Numbered from the stretch's first letter, positions 9,758-19,868 are shown. The stretch: 64,000 bases of DNA from Spirosomataceae bacterium TFI 002 (GCA_900230115.1 LT907983.1:496001-560000); one strand, 5' to 3'. Notes: generated by a model from the sequence alone, not told the origin. A program made the numbers and translations.

Positions 9758-12214
9758 ATGAAATTTGTCAAAGTTAGGAATTCAATACGAATCACAAAAG
9801 CTATTGCGGTACTTGTAATTCTATTTTCTTTCAACTCCGAAGTTATAGGTCAAATAATTCCTCAAGTACCCCAAAACTTACCGGCTGGAAATCAAAATCT
9901 ACCAACGGGAACTCAAATACCTGGGAATGGAATCCCTACTCAGAATGGAACACAGCAACAACCAAGAACTCAAAATAGAGTACCTCAAGCAAACGATCCT
10001 ACAAATGCCAGAAATGTAGGTATTACTCCTTTAGATGAACAAGCTATAACTCGTGAAGACTCTGTCAGGTTAGTTATTGAAGCTAGAGAAGATGAAGACT
10101 TACAGCTTACAGCCATTAGAAGAAGGATATTTGGATATAGATTCTTCAACCAAGTTTTACTAGATCCTAATGCTGCGATCAACATTGCAACGCCAAACAA
10201 TTATGTATTAGGAGCAAATGATCAATTGATTCTAGATTATATTGGATTTGGTGCGGAGCATCAAGAACTTACTGTTAGTCCTGATGGTAACATAACTGAG
10301 AAAAGAACCGGTATTATAAAAGTTGGCGGGCTTACAATTAGTGAAGCCAAATCAAAAATATTTAATGCCTTATCTAAAACGATTTACGGTCTAAAGGGAA
10401 TTAACCTTTCTCTCGGAAATGTTAGAACCATTAAGGTAAATATCATTGGAGAAGTTATAGCTCCTGGTACGTATACGATGACTTCATTTAGCACAATTGT
10501 AAATGCAATGTACGCATGTGGAGGGCCAAATGAAATTGGTACGTTTAGAGAGATCCAATTAATTAGAAACAATAAAGTAGCTGCTACTTTAGACTTATAC
10601 GATATTATCATAAACGGCAAAAGCGACTTTAACCTATTACTCCAAGACCAAGATGTAATTCAAGTATCACCAATTATTTCGCGTGTTGCTGTTAGTGGGC
10701 TTTTGAAAAGAAAAGGTCTTTTCGAACTAAAAACAGACGAGGTTTTGCAAGATGCGATCAAGTTTGCAGGTGGCTTTGACAAGGATGCCTACAAGCATAG
10801 AATTAAAGTATACAGAAATACGGATAGAGAAAAACGAATTTTAGATGTTTTGAATACTGACTTTAAAACTCAAGTAATCAATGATGGAGACTCTATTGTA
10901 GTAGATCGAATTTTAGATCGTTTCGAAAACCTCGTAACTGTGGAAGGGGCTGTATTTAGAGCGGGAGAGTTTTCATTAGACTCAAACCCCACAATTACAA
11001 AACTGATAAACTCTGCAGAAGGTCTTAGAGAAGATGCACTAATTGGTAGAGTTTCGGTGATAAGGACAAACGATGACCTTACATTGGAAAACTTTTCAAT
11101 CAACTTGAAAGACATCAAGTCTGGTATTGCTTCCGACTTCCAATTAAAACGTCAAGATGTTTTAGTTGTACCTAGTGTTTTTGACCTCACCGAAGACGCC
11201 ACGATACGAATAAGTGGAGCCATTAATAATCCTGCCGCAATTGAGGGTGTTGAAATACCTTTCATGAAGAACCTTACTCTTGAAGATATTCTTGTTCGGG
11301 TTGGTGGTCTTACAGAGGCTGCTAGTTTAAATAGAGTTGAGATTGTAAGAAGAAAAAGAAATGTTGATCAGACCGTTACCAATGCTCAAATCGCAGATAT
11401 CATCGTAGTAGATATTAGCCCAGATTTCAATGTATTGAAAGGTGACAAAAATCCAGTTCTCATGCCATATGATGAGATTTTCGTGAGATCATCTCCAAAT
11501 TATCAAGAGCAGAGTTTTGTTGAAATTCAAGGTGAGATATTTTACCCATCTATTTATGGTATCAATACTAAGGAAGAACGAATTTCAGACCTTATTGAAA
11601 GAGCTGGTGGTTTAACCCCACAAGCATATATAGAAGGGGCTACACTTATTAGAACTGTAGTACTTAGTGATGTGGAGCTTCGTATGAAGCAACGTGCACT
11701 GGAAGATATAGCAGCAAGTGGTACTGCCGGTCAAATTATTGAAGTAGACGCTGTAGAGCCAACTCAACAGCAGTCGATAGGTATTAATCTCAAAAAAATA
11801 CTTCAAAACCCTAAAGGACTTGAAGACATCATGTTGAAAGATGGGGATGTTATTAAGATTCCTCAACTTTTAGAAACAATCCGTATTCAAGGAGAGGTAC
11901 TTTACCCAAATACTGTGAAATACTTTAAAGGATCATCTTTTAAAGACTACGTATCAGAAGCTGGTGGTTTTACAAGAAGATCTCTCAAAGGAAGATCATA
12001 CGTGCTATACGCTAATGGATCTGTAGATAGAACTAGAAAATTCCTAATGTTTAATATCTATCCAAACGTAAAGCCCGGTTCCGAAATAATAGTCCCACAA
12101 AGAGCGGAGAACACTGCTGAAGCCTTAAATAGAACTTCAGGTATAATTCAAACATTAAGTGCTACCATTGGAGCTTTGGTTGGTATTTATGGTTTAGTTC
12201 AGCTCAACAAATAA
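9758..12214 (+). CDS. Polysaccharide export outer membrane protein, SLBB-repeat (Wza/KpsD type)
   Basis: Forms the outer-membrane/periplasmic conduit for capsule or exopolysaccharide. An 818-aa precursor with a signal peptide (about 1-32, cleaved after VIG-Q) and a Pro/Gln/Asn-rich linker to about residue 85. The Poly_export (PES) domain follows at YVLGANDQLILDYIG, then about six SLBB-type domains marked by repeated GG(L/F) turns (VGGLTEAASL, AGGLTPQAYI, AGGFTRRSL). A C-terminal hydrophobic/amphipathic helix may cross the outer membrane. There is no lipobox cysteine, so it is closer to KpsD than to lipoprotein Wza. A TTATTTTG -7-like box lies at 9689-9696. Confidence 0.92.
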   Translation: MKFVKVRNSIRITKAIAVLVILFSFNSEVIGQIIPQVPQNLPAGNQNLPTGTQIPGNGIPTQNGTQQQPRTQNRVPQANDPTNARNVGITPLDEQAITREDSVRLVIEAREDEDLQLTAIRRRIFGYRFFNQVLLDPNAAINIATPNNYVLGANDQLILDYIGFGAEHQELTVSPDGNITEKRTGIIKVGGLTISEAKSKIFNALSKTIYGLKGINLSLGNVRTIKVNIIGEVIAPGTYTMTSFSTIVNAMYACGGPNEIGTFREIQLIRNNKVAATLDLYDIIINGKSDFNLLLQDQDVIQVSPIISRVAVSGLLKRKGLFELKTDEVLQDAIKFAGGFDKDAYKHRIKVYRNTDREKRILDVLNTDFKTQVINDGDSIVVDRILDRFENLVTVEGAVFRAGEFSLDSNPTITKLINSAEGLREDALIGRVSVIRTNDDLTLENFSINLKDIKSGIASDFQLKRQDVLVVPSVFDLTEDATIRISGAINNPAAIEGVEIPFMKNLTLEDILVRVGGLTEAASLNRVEIVRRKRNVDQTVTNAQIADIIVVDISPDFNVLKGDKNPVLMPYDEIFVRSSPNYQEQSFVEIQGEIFYPSIYGINTKEERISDLIERAGGLTPQAYIEGATLIRTVVLSDVELRMKQRALEDIAASGTAGQIIEVDAVEPTQQQSIGINLKKILQNPKGLEDIMLKDGDVIKIPQLLETIRIQGEVLYPNTVKYFKGSSFKDYVSEAGGFTRRSLKGRSYVLYANGSVDRTRKFLMFNIYPNVKPGSEIIVPQRAENTAEALNRTSGIIQTLSATIGALVGIYGLVQLNK

Positions 12215-12218
12215 TTAG

Positions 12219-13307
12219 ATGAATTACATTGACGAAAACAAAGTAACCACGAAACAGTTCTTTTTGAACGTTTTCAAATTCTTTTCTCTCCTAGCAAAGC
12301 ATTGGAAAATACTAATGATAAGTATGTTGCTAGGAGCGTGTGTATCATTAATTCAGGACCTTTTTGTTGAAAAAGTATTGAATTTTAGAGCATCTGTAAT
12401 CTTCAAACTGGAAGTTGAAGGAGGAGGAAGTATGGGTGGTCTTGGTGGTCTAGCCAATGTCATGGGCATGGGTGGCGGCGGAAATATCACTGGAGGTGAC
12501 CTTTTCTCTGGACAAAACTTCCCAGCTATTGTAAAGTCTCAAAAGGTACTAGAAAAAGCATTGATGTCGACCATTAAGTTAGATGGTAAAGATGTTTTAT
12601 TAGTAAATTATGTAATTGACAGTAGTGGAATTACAACTGATGAATGGGGAGGAAGCCTTTTCAGGAAACCATTTGAAGATGCCATAAATCATAGATTTAC
12701 TAAAAAAGCCCCAGAAGATTTCACTGAGCTTGAAAACTTAATGATGAAAGACGTGACATCGAAACTTCAAGCGGCTACTACCATTTATCCACTGGAAGAA
12801 TCAACGATGGTTGTTATTTCTGGACTTCTTACCAATGAGAAACTTGCCAAAGCTTGGGTAGATAACCTCATGAAAGCAGTTCAAGAATTTTACGTTGAAG
12901 TAAAGACACAGAAAACTAGAAAGCTCCTTCAAGTACAAGAAAGAAGAAGAGATAGCTTGGCGGTTATACTAGGATCTACAGATAGAAGGTTATCTCAACT
13001 TACTTTTGAACAACAAAATATTGTTGACCCTATGGGTACAATGAAACAGGCTCAGGTAAATAGGAAAAATCAGTTTGTAAATCAGCAATACCTTATGCAG
13101 CTTCAAACAATTGAGGAGCTGAACAAACTTATATTTGAGCAAACACCACTTTTCTTGATAGTTGAAGAAACTCGACTGCCTTTAGAAAAAGGATCGGTAT
13201 CCACTGGTTTAAATTTAAAGCTAAGTAGCTTAGCAGCCTTATTAATAATGGTAATCATAGTCGTGGTAAGATGGATGTACCAAGAAATAATGAACACTGA
13301 AAGTTAA
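12219..13307 (+). CDS. Chain-length determinant / polysaccharide co-polymerase (Wzz/KpsE type)
   Basis: Inner-membrane PCP protein linking the ABC exporter to the outer-membrane channel. The 362-aa protein has TM1 at about 28-50, a large periplasmic domain with coiled-coil-forming sequence (about 225-310), and a C-terminal TM (LSSLAALLIMVIIVVVRWMY). A Gly/Met-rich stretch (about 69-92) replaces part of the usual N-terminal Wzz domain, as in other Bacteroidota homologues. No cytoplasmic tyrosine-kinase domain is attached. Four nt after the SLBB gene and 2 nt before the permease gene. Confidence 0.87.
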   Translation: MNYIDENKVTTKQFFLNVFKFFSLLAKHWKILMISMLLGACVSLIQDLFVEKVLNFRASVIFKLEVEGGGSMGGLGGLANVMGMGGGGNITGGDLFSGQNFPAIVKSQKVLEKALMSTIKLDGKDVLLVNYVIDSSGITTDEWGGSLFRKPFEDAINHRFTKKAPEDFTELENLMMKDVTSKLQAATTIYPLEESTMVVISGLLTNEKLAKAWVDNLMKAVQEFYVEVKTQKTRKLLQVQERRRDSLAVILGSTDRRLSQLTFEQQNIVDPMGTMKQAQVNRKNQFVNQQYLMQLQTIEELNKLIFEQTPLFLIVEETRLPLEKGSVSTGLNLKLSSLAALLIMVIIVVVRWMYQEIMNTES

Positions 13308-13309
13308 GA

Positions 13310-14155
13310 ATGGATATTTCTCAGAAAGAAAGAGTAATTACAGCAAGAAAAAGTTTTAAAGACTATTGGTCCGAAATATTTGAGAGCCGAGAACTATTCT
13401 GGATACTTGCTAAAAGAGATGTAATAGTTAGGTATAAGCAAACTGTACTTGGAATCGCTTGGGCAATGATAAGGCCCCTAATAACTGCGATGGTAATGGT
13501 TTTTGCTTTTGGGAAAGTCGCAAAATTTGGTGATGACTCACCTATCCCTTACATGTTGGTAGTAATGCCAGGTGTAATCACTTGGTTGTTGTTTTCACAG
13601 TCTCTTATGCAAGTTAGCATGAGTATTGTACAGAATACGAACTTAGTAGCAAAGGTTTATTTCCCAAGGTTAATAATTCCTTTTAGCTCATTTTTGTTAG
13701 GATTAATAGATGCCTTAATTGCCTTTGGACTTTTTCTTGGGATTTGTATGTGGTATGGATTTGTTCCAGATTTCAAAATTCTTCTTTTCCCAGTTTTCCT
13801 TACGTTATCATACCTAGCTGCATTTAGTTTTGGATTGTTTGCCTCTGTTCTCAATGTTAAATATCGAGATATAGGTCAAATCATCCCATTTATTATTCAG
13901 TTTGGTTACATATTGTCTCCTGTAGCATACCCTACAAGTTATGTTGAAAGTCAAGTAAGTTCTGTCATCTACAAATTATACGTACTTAATCCAGTTGTAG
14001 GCTTAATTGATTGCATGAGGTGGTCGCTTTTGGATGACTATATGCCTTTTAATTGGGATAGTTTTATACCAATGATCCTTTTTGTAATTGTTACTTTTGT
14101 TTTTTCCTTTTTCTTTTTCCGCAAACACGAAAACTCGTTTGTTGATTATATCTAG
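13310..14155 (+). CDS. ABC transporter permease for polysaccharide export (Wzm/KpsM)
   Basis: ABC-2 type permease that moves lipid-linked polysaccharide across the inner membrane. The 281-aa protein has the characteristic amphipathic opening (LFWILAKRDVIVRYKQTVLGIAW) then six hydrophobic segments, including LNVKYRDIGQIIPFIIQ, the conserved loop facing the ATPase. Its partner ATPase follows 12 nt downstream. Together with the two upstream genes it makes a KpsDEMT-like export set. Confidence 0.94.
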   Translation: MDISQKERVITARKSFKDYWSEIFESRELFWILAKRDVIVRYKQTVLGIAWAMIRPLITAMVMVFAFGKVAKFGDDSPIPYMLVVMPGVITWLLFSQSLMQVSMSIVQNTNLVAKVYFPRLIIPFSSFLLGLIDALIAFGLFLGICMWYGFVPDFKILLFPVFLTLSYLAAFSFGLFASVLNVKYRDIGQIIPFIIQFGYILSPVAYPTSYVESQVSSVIYKLYVLNPVVGLIDCMRWSLLDDYMPFNWDSFIPMILFVIVTFVFSFFFFRKHENSFVDYI

Positions 14156-14167
14156 AATTGATTTTTG

Positions 14168-15415
14168 ATGAGTGCTATTGTAATAGAAAACGTTTCTAAA
14201 AAGTATATTCTTAATCATAAAGCCAAAAAAGGTAACTCCTTTAAGGATACGCTTGTAGATTTTGGAACTTCCCTTTTCAAAAGAAAAGAAAAGCAGGAAA
14301 AAGATATATTTTGGGCATTAAACGATGTCTCCTTCAAAGTTGAGAAAGGAGACAGACTTGGTCTTATCGGCTCTAATGGTGCTGGAAAATCTACCTTACT
14401 AAAAGTATTAAGTCAAATAACTGAACCCACAAAAGGATCGATAAGAATAAAAGGCAGAATGGCCAGCCTTTTGGAAGTAGGGACGGGGTTCCATCCAGAA
14501 CTTTCGGGCCGCGAAAACATTAACCTTAATGGAGCAATCCTAGGAATGAAAAGCGATGAGATCAAACAGCATTTCGATGCAATTGTTGATTTTGCTGGAA
14601 TTGAACGCTTTTTGGATACACCTGTGAAAAGGTATTCAAGTGGAATGTATGTAAGACTTGGATTTGCAATTGCTGCTCATTTAGAGCCAGAAATTCTTGT
14701 AGTAGATGAAGTTTTAGCTGTAGGAGATGCCGACTTTCAAAAGAAGAGTATCGGTAAAATGAGAGATGTTTCTAAAAGCGGAAGAACGATTGTTTTTGTG
14801 AGCCACAACCTTACTGCAGTAGAAGGGCTTTGTAACAAAGGTGCCTATTTAAAGAAAGGCGAACTTGTGAAATTTGGAGAAGTCAACTCAGTCATAAACC
14901 ATTACGTTTCTACGGTAAGTAAATTCCAACTTAAGCAAGAATGGAACAACATGAACGACGCCCCTGGAAATAACTTGATCAGGGCCAAAAGAATACAGCT
15001 TGTTCCTGAGAATGAATTGACTGATAATATTATTACAACAAAAGACGGAATTAGAGTCGAGTTTGAATTTTGGAACTCTATAAAATCGACCACGCTCAAC
15101 GTAAGTCTCTTTCTATATACAATGGCAGGTGAGTGTATATTCAATGTAGCAAACCTAGGCCAGGAGTTCTCACAAGGGATTATAGAATCATCTTGTTCTA
15201 TCCCTGGAGATTTCTTAAATGATGGTTCTTACTATATCTCTTTAATGGTTGTAGAAGACCACTTGAAACCGCTTTATTTCTTTGAAGAAGTACTTGCCTT
15301 TGACATTAAAGATTCACGAGATACAGACGATTGGTTGGGAAAATGGCCTGGAGCTATACGCCCTCTTAATCTAAAAGTACTCAGCACCCAGAAAGAAATT
15401 CTTGAATTAAATTGA
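14168..15415 (+). CDS. ABC transporter ATP-binding protein for polysaccharide export (Wzt)
   Basis: ATPase powering the permease just upstream. The 415-aa protein has a nucleotide-binding domain with Walker A GSNGAGKST (68-76), the degenerate signature YSSGMYVRLGFA and Walker B EILVVDEVLAVGD. After about residue 245 comes a beta-rich extension of the Wzt_C type, which in O9a/O8-type systems recognises the capped end of the glycan. This extension suggests export of a finished, terminally marked polymer (inference). I used the ATG at 14168; a TTG one codon upstream is also possible. Confidence 0.93.
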   Translation: MSAIVIENVSKKYILNHKAKKGNSFKDTLVDFGTSLFKRKEKQEKDIFWALNDVSFKVEKGDRLGLIGSNGAGKSTLLKVLSQITEPTKGSIRIKGRMASLLEVGTGFHPELSGRENINLNGAILGMKSDEIKQHFDAIVDFAGIERFLDTPVKRYSSGMYVRLGFAIAAHLEPEILVVDEVLAVGDADFQKKSIGKMRDVSKSGRTIVFVSHNLTAVEGLCNKGAYLKKGELVKFGEVNSVINHYVSTVSKFQLKQEWNNMNDAPGNNLIRAKRIQLVPENELTDNIITTKDGIRVEFEFWNSIKSTTLNVSLFLYTMAGECIFNVANLGQEFSQGIIESSCSIPGDFLNDGSYYISLMVVEDHLKPLYFFEEVLAFDIKDSRDTDDWLGKWPGAIRPLNLKVLSTQKEILELN

Positions 15416-15463
15416 AAAGAGCTTGCCACTTCGCTAGCTTTGGAAAAAAAACAGGTTCATCGG

Positions 15464-16549
15464 GTGAGAATAAACGTTGTCAAGGCATTTCTGCCACCAA
15501 AAAAAGATTATGACGCATATTTAGATAAAATATGGGATAATCACTGGCTCACAAATAATGGTCCCCTGCTTCAAGAATTAGAATCTGAATTACAGAAAAA
15601 ATTAAATAGTAAAAATCTACTTTTTGTTGGAAATGGCACGATTGCACTTCAAATAGCCATAAAAGCTCTTGAACTTAAAGGTGAAATTATAACTACACCC
15701 TATTCGTATTGTGCTACAACTACTTCTATATTATGGGAGAATTGTATCCCTGTATTTGTTGACATCAATGATCATGACTGCAATATAAATGCTTCAATAA
15801 TTGAAGATAAAATAACAGAAAAAACTAGTGCAATTTTAGCAACGCATGTATACGGAAATCCGTGTGATGTCGCCGAAATAGAAAAGATAGCAAAAAAACA
15901 CAATCTTAAAGTCATCTACGATGCTGCTCATGCATTTGGAGTAAAAATTGGCGATAATTCACTCCTGAATTATGGTGATGTTTCTACTTGTAGTTTTCAT
16001 GCCACCAAAGTATATCATACCACAGAGGGTGGTGCAGTAATCACTAGCATTGAAAGTGTCCACAAAAAAATGTCTCTTTTAAGGAGTTTTGGACATGTGA
16101 ATGACGATTACCTTTCGATAGGCATAAATGGTAAAAACTCAGAATTTCATGCGGCTATGGGTCTTTGTAATCTAAAATATGTCGACGAATTAATTGATAA
16201 AAGAGGAGAGTTAAGTGCTCTTTATGATGAGTTGTTAGATTTCACTAAAATGAGACGACCATATTCTAAAGTTGAAAACTTAACATATAATAACGCCTAT
16301 TATCCGGTTATTTTTAAATCAAATGAAGATACGGCAAATGTTATTTCCGCTTTAAATAAGGAAAATATTTTTCCTAGAAAATACTTTTACCCATCTTTAA
16401 ATACTCTTGACTATTCAGGAAGCAAAGATAGCTGCCCGATTTCTGAAGATATTGTGCATAGAGTACTTTCATTGCCTTTATATCCAGATTTAGAAAAGGA
16501 AATAGTTATTAAAATTACGAAAATAGTAAACCAAACCCTCCAGAATTGA
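15464..16549 (+). CDS. DegT/DnrJ/EryC1/StrS family sugar aminotransferase
   Basis: PLP-dependent enzyme that aminates a keto-sugar nucleotide for the surface glycan. The conserved sequence includes LFVGNGTIALQIAIKAL, the aspartate-containing YDAAHAFGVKI and CSFHATKVYHTTEGGA, where the Lys forms the PLP Schiff base. Length is about 361 aa from a GTG at 15464, which gives MRINVVKAFLPP, close to the usual family start; a TTG at 15440 would add eight residues. The sugar cannot be deduced. It lies downstream of wzt and overlaps the next gene by 4 nt. Confidence 0.88.
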   Translation: MRINVVKAFLPPKKDYDAYLDKIWDNHWLTNNGPLLQELESELQKKLNSKNLLFVGNGTIALQIAIKALELKGEIITTPYSYCATTTSILWENCIPVFVDINDHDCNINASIIEDKITEKTSAILATHVYGNPCDVAEIEKIAKKHNLKVIYDAAHAFGVKIGDNSLLNYGDVSTCSFHATKVYHTTEGGAVITSIESVHKKMSLLRSFGHVNDDYLSIGINGKNSEFHAAMGLCNLKYVDELIDKRGELSALYDELLDFTKMRRPYSKVENLTYNNAYYPVIFKSNEDTANVISALNKENIFPRKYFYPSLNTLDYSGSKDSCPISEDIVHRVLSLPLYPDLEKEIVIKITKIVNQTLQN

Positions 16550-17709
16550 GCAAAAGAAAAAATATCCTTTTTATCTCTCACGATGGCAATAGAGCCGGTG
16601 CACAGCTCTTGCTTTTAGACGCAATGAAGTTTTTGAGCGAAAAGGGGCATAGCATTCATCTACTTATATTGGAAGAGTATGGAACAGTTTTTCATGAATA
16701 TGCGAATGAGTTCGATATAAGAATTTTACCAAAGCCAAAGAAGAAGAAGAAACTTGATAACTTCCTTGCTTTGGGAAGTAACAAGTTTAGCATTGAAAGC
16801 TTCATCTACGAAGAGTACAATCACCTTGACATTGATCTAATTTATGCCAATACGATTGCTACAGCATACATTGCACCTAGAATAAAATCTGTATTAAAGG
16901 TTCCTCTTTTAAGTCATATTCATGAGTTGCCGTATTCTATTTCTATGTACGCAACTGCTTTTGATACAAAAAACTTATTTGCTTACTCCGATGCCGTAAT
17001 TGCTTGTTCACAGGCTGTGGGTGATAATTTACTTTCACATTTTGAAGGTTTAAATAATAAAACACATACTATTCATTCTTTTGTAGACAATGAGAATTTG
17101 CTTCGCATTTTGGAAAACACAAAAAGTGAAGATATCAAAAGCGAATTCTATTTACCGAGAAACAAAAAAATCATTGGTGGTTGCGGAAATGCTGAATGGC
17201 GAAAAGGAGTTGACGTTTTCCTTAATATTGTGAAGCTTGCAAGTAAAAGTAAAATCGCCGATGAAATACATTTTGTATGGATAGGAATAAAAACAAGCGG
17301 TGAATATTATGAAAAGCTAATTTTTGATGTTGAAAAGATGGGGATTACAAGCTTTATTACTTTCATTGAACCTACTCCCAAAGCAAAAGAGCTAATCGCT
17401 AGTCTTGATGTTTTCCTTATGAGTTCTCGGGAAGACCCATTCCCTTTAGTAATGTTGGAGGCTGCATTATGTAAAAAACCAATTGTCGGCTTTCAAAATA
17501 CGGGCGGTTGTGCAGAATTTGTTGAAAACGACTGTGGGCTTTTGGCTCCTTTTCTTGACAATGAGGTTATTGTAGAACATATTACCAACTTAGTCTTGAA
17601 TCCTGAGCTCAGAACTATTTTTGGAACAAAAGCCCAAGAAAAAGTTTTGGCCAAATACAGCTATGTTAAGTCTATGAATGCCATTGAAGACTTAATTCTT
17701 CAATTCTGA
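16546..17709 (+). CDS. Glycosyltransferase family 4 (GT-B fold)
   Basis: Retaining glycosyltransferase acting in the cytoplasm on a lipid-linked glycan or precursor. The 387-aa protein has an N-terminal Rossmann domain opening NILFISHDGNRAGAQLLLLD and a C-terminal domain with GGCGNAEWRKGVDVFL and the EX7E-type motif SREDPFPLVMLEAALCKKP. The TTG start forms a TTGA overlap with the stop of the aminotransferase. It is the last gene of the export locus and converges on rnhB with a 10-nt overlap of coding ends. Confidence 0.88.
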   Translation: MSKRKNILFISHDGNRAGAQLLLLDAMKFLSEKGHSIHLLILEEYGTVFHEYANEFDIRILPKPKKKKKLDNFLALGSNKFSIESFIYEEYNHLDIDLIYANTIATAYIAPRIKSVLKVPLLSHIHELPYSISMYATAFDTKNLFAYSDAVIACSQAVGDNLLSHFEGLNNKTHTIHSFVDNENLLRILENTKSEDIKSEFYLPRNKKIIGGCGNAEWRKGVDVFLNIVKLASKSKIADEIHFVWIGIKTSGEYYEKLIFDVEKMGITSFITFIEPTPKAKELIASLDVFLMSSREDPFPLVMLEAALCKKPIVGFQNTGGCAEFVENDCGLLAPFLDNEVIVEHITNLVLNPELRTIFGTKAQEKVLAKYSYVKSMNAIEDLILQF

Positions 17710-18287
17710 TTTAGCCGTACCCTAAAGGTTTTCCGGTGCCAAATGGTTGATCCAATACTTAAGATTGCCTTTCTATGCATAATGGTTGGATATCCTGCAT
17801 TCGTTTGCCAACCGTAATCGGGGAAGTCCATTGCAATTTTTTCCATGAATTCGTCTCGAAACGTTTTCGCCAAAATACTGGCTGCTGCAATAGACTGAAA
17901 CTTTGCATCACCCTTCACAATACAAGTATGAGGTATCGATAAATAAGGCTTAAACCTATTACCATCAACCAATAAATGTTCAGGCTTTAAACTCAAATTA
18001 TCAACGCAGCGGTGCATTGCTAGTATGCTTGCATTAAGGATGTTGATTTCATCTATTTCTTGGGCAGTACAAGATTGAATGGAAAAAGCAATTGCTTTTT
18101 CTTTGATCCGTATTGCTAACTTCTCTCTATCTAGTTTATTAAGTTGCTTAGAGTCGTTCAACTCATCGATACCATGTCCTAATGGTAATATGACACCAGC
18201 AGCCACTACAGGACCAGCAAGACATCCCCTACCCGCCTCATCAAGGCCACACTCTATACTATCGCTATTATAATAAGGTTTGAGCAT
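17700..18287 (-). CDS. rnhB: Ribonuclease HII
   Basis: Removes RNA from RNA-DNA hybrids, including single misincorporated ribonucleotides. The 195-aa protein shows GLDEAGRGCLAGPVVAAGVILP near the N-terminus, with the catalytic Asp and Glu, and the later metal-binding aspartates in LVDGNRF and VKGDAKFQSIAAASILAK. The final Tyr-containing motif NAGYPTIMH is normal. Its ATG follows the gltBD terminator hairpin, so it probably has its own promoter. Confidence 0.95.
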   Translation of the reverse strand: MLKPYYNSDSIECGLDEAGRGCLAGPVVAAGVILPLGHGIDELNDSKQLNKLDREKLAIRIKEKAIAFSIQSCTAQEIDEINILNASILAMHRCVDNLSLKPEHLLVDGNRFKPYLSIPHTCIVKGDAKFQSIAAASILAKTFRDEFMEKIAMDFPDYGWQTNAGYPTIMHRKAILSIGSTIWHRKTFRVRLNQN

Positions 18288-18317
18288 AAAAAAAGTCAGA
18301 ATTTCATCTGACTTTTA
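18288..18317 (-). terminator. Rho-independent terminator after gltD
   Basis: On the minus strand a 10-bp perfect stem AAAAGTCAGA/TCTGACTTTT with a 6-nt loop is followed by a run of T. It lies between the gltD stop and the rnhB start and ends the gltBD transcript. Confidence 0.85.
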
Positions 18318-18335
18318 AAATTAGAATATTTTTAA

Positions 18336-19853
18336 TTAAATATGCAAAAACTGTGGGTTAAGCATTGAAACGGACTTTGCTTCTAGTTTAGAAACTCCAT
18401 CATTTAAATATTCATCGACTTTTCTTGCAGCTTCACGTCCTTCAGAAATTGCCCAAACAACTAAAGACTGACCACGTCTCATATCACCAGCGGCAAAGAC
18501 CTTTTCGTTTGAAGTCTGGTAATTTTTAGCATCTACATTGCCTCTTGGGTCTAACTCCACATCTAAGTCTTCTAGCAATCCTTCTCTTTGAGGATGTAAG
18601 AAACCAGCAGCAATAAGAGCCAAATCACATGGAAGTTCTTTCTCAGTTCCTGGAATTTCTTTCATTTCCATTCTTCCATTGTTGTTTACCCAATTCACGC
18701 CGACAATTTTCAATGCCTTCACATTGCCTTTTCCATCAGAAACAAATTCTTTTGTATTCAAGGCCCAGTCTCTTTCACAACCTTCCTCGTGAGACGAACT
18801 TGTGCGTAACATCATAGGCCAAAGCGGCCAAGGAGTACTTTCTGCTCTTTCAGCTGGTGGCATCGGCATGATCTCTATTTGAGTTACAGACTTGGCTCCA
18901 TGGCGATTTGAAGTTCCTACACAATCAGACCCTGTATCACCACCACCGATCACAACGACATGCTTTCCTGCAGCACTTAGTTCTAATCCACCATAAGATT
19001 GAGCTGCATGGTTTACTTCAAAATCTACATTAATACCTTTTTGGCTAGCCACTCTCTTATTTTGCTGACTCAAGAACTCCATTGCAAAATGAATTCCATT
19101 TAATTCTCTGCCATCAATATTAAGATCTCTAGGTACCGTAGAACCACCTGTAAGGACGATAGCATCATACTCTCGTTGTAGTTGTTTTGCTTTTATATCA
19201 ACGCCTACATTTGTGTTGGTCTTGAAAATAACTCCTTCCTCTGCCATCACAGCGATACGACGATCAATGATGTCTTTATTGAGCTTAAAGTCTGGAATTC
19301 CGTATCTCACAAGTCCTCCAATTTGATCCGCTCTTTCGAAAAGAGTTACAGTATGACCGGCCTTATTCAATTGAGCAGCAGCAGCCATTCCTGCAGGCCC
19401 TGAACCTACTACAGCTACTTTTTTCCCTGTTCTTAATTCTGGAATATTTGGTTTTACCCATCCAGCTTCAAATGCTTTCTCAATAATTGATTTCTCAATA
19501 TATTCAATAGCTACAGCAGGCTTATTAATTCCTAAAACGCAAGATGATTCACACGGAGCAGGACAAATCCTACCCGTAAATTCTGGAAAATTGTTTGTGG
19601 TTGACAATATTTCATATGCCATTTTCCAATTTTGCTCATATACAGCATCATTAAATTCAGGAATGATATTACCTAATGGGCATCCATTATGGCAAAATGG
19701 TATTCCACAATCCATGCAACGAGCAGCTTGCTCTGTTGTTTGATTTGCATCATATCCTTCTTCTACTTCCTTATAATCTTGCTTTCTTATGCTTACATCT
19801 CTTTTGACTGCAGCCTTTCTTTCAAATTCTAAAAATCCAGTTGGTTTTCCCAT
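18336..19853 (-). CDS. gltD: Glutamate synthase small (beta) subunit
   Basis: NAD(P)H-oxidising subunit that passes electrons to GltB for making glutamate from glutamine and 2-oxoglutarate. The 505-aa protein has an N-terminal Fe-S region with CMDCGIPFCHNGCPLGN and CPAPCESSCVLG, an FAD-binding motif VAVVGSGPAGMAAAA, and a second dinucleotide fold VVVIGGGDTGSDC for NAD(P)H. Length and motifs are canonical. It follows gltB by 15 nt and ends before a clear terminator. Confidence 0.96.
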   Translation of the reverse strand: MGKPTGFLEFERKAAVKRDVSIRKQDYKEVEEGYDANQTTEQAARCMDCGIPFCHNGCPLGNIIPEFNDAVYEQNWKMAYEILSTTNNFPEFTGRICPAPCESSCVLGINKPAVAIEYIEKSIIEKAFEAGWVKPNIPELRTGKKVAVVGSGPAGMAAAAQLNKAGHTVTLFERADQIGGLVRYGIPDFKLNKDIIDRRIAVMAEEGVIFKTNTNVGVDIKAKQLQREYDAIVLTGGSTVPRDLNIDGRELNGIHFAMEFLSQQNKRVASQKGINVDFEVNHAAQSYGGLELSAAGKHVVVIGGGDTGSDCVGTSNRHGAKSVTQIEIMPMPPAERAESTPWPLWPMMLRTSSSHEEGCERDWALNTKEFVSDGKGNVKALKIVGVNWVNNNGRMEMKEIPGTEKELPCDLALIAAGFLHPQREGLLEDLDVELDPRGNVDAKNYQTSNEKVFAAGDMRRGQSLVVWAISEGREAARKVDEYLNDGVSKLEAKSVSMLNPQFLHI

Positions 19854-19868
19854 TGTAATTCTTCTTAT

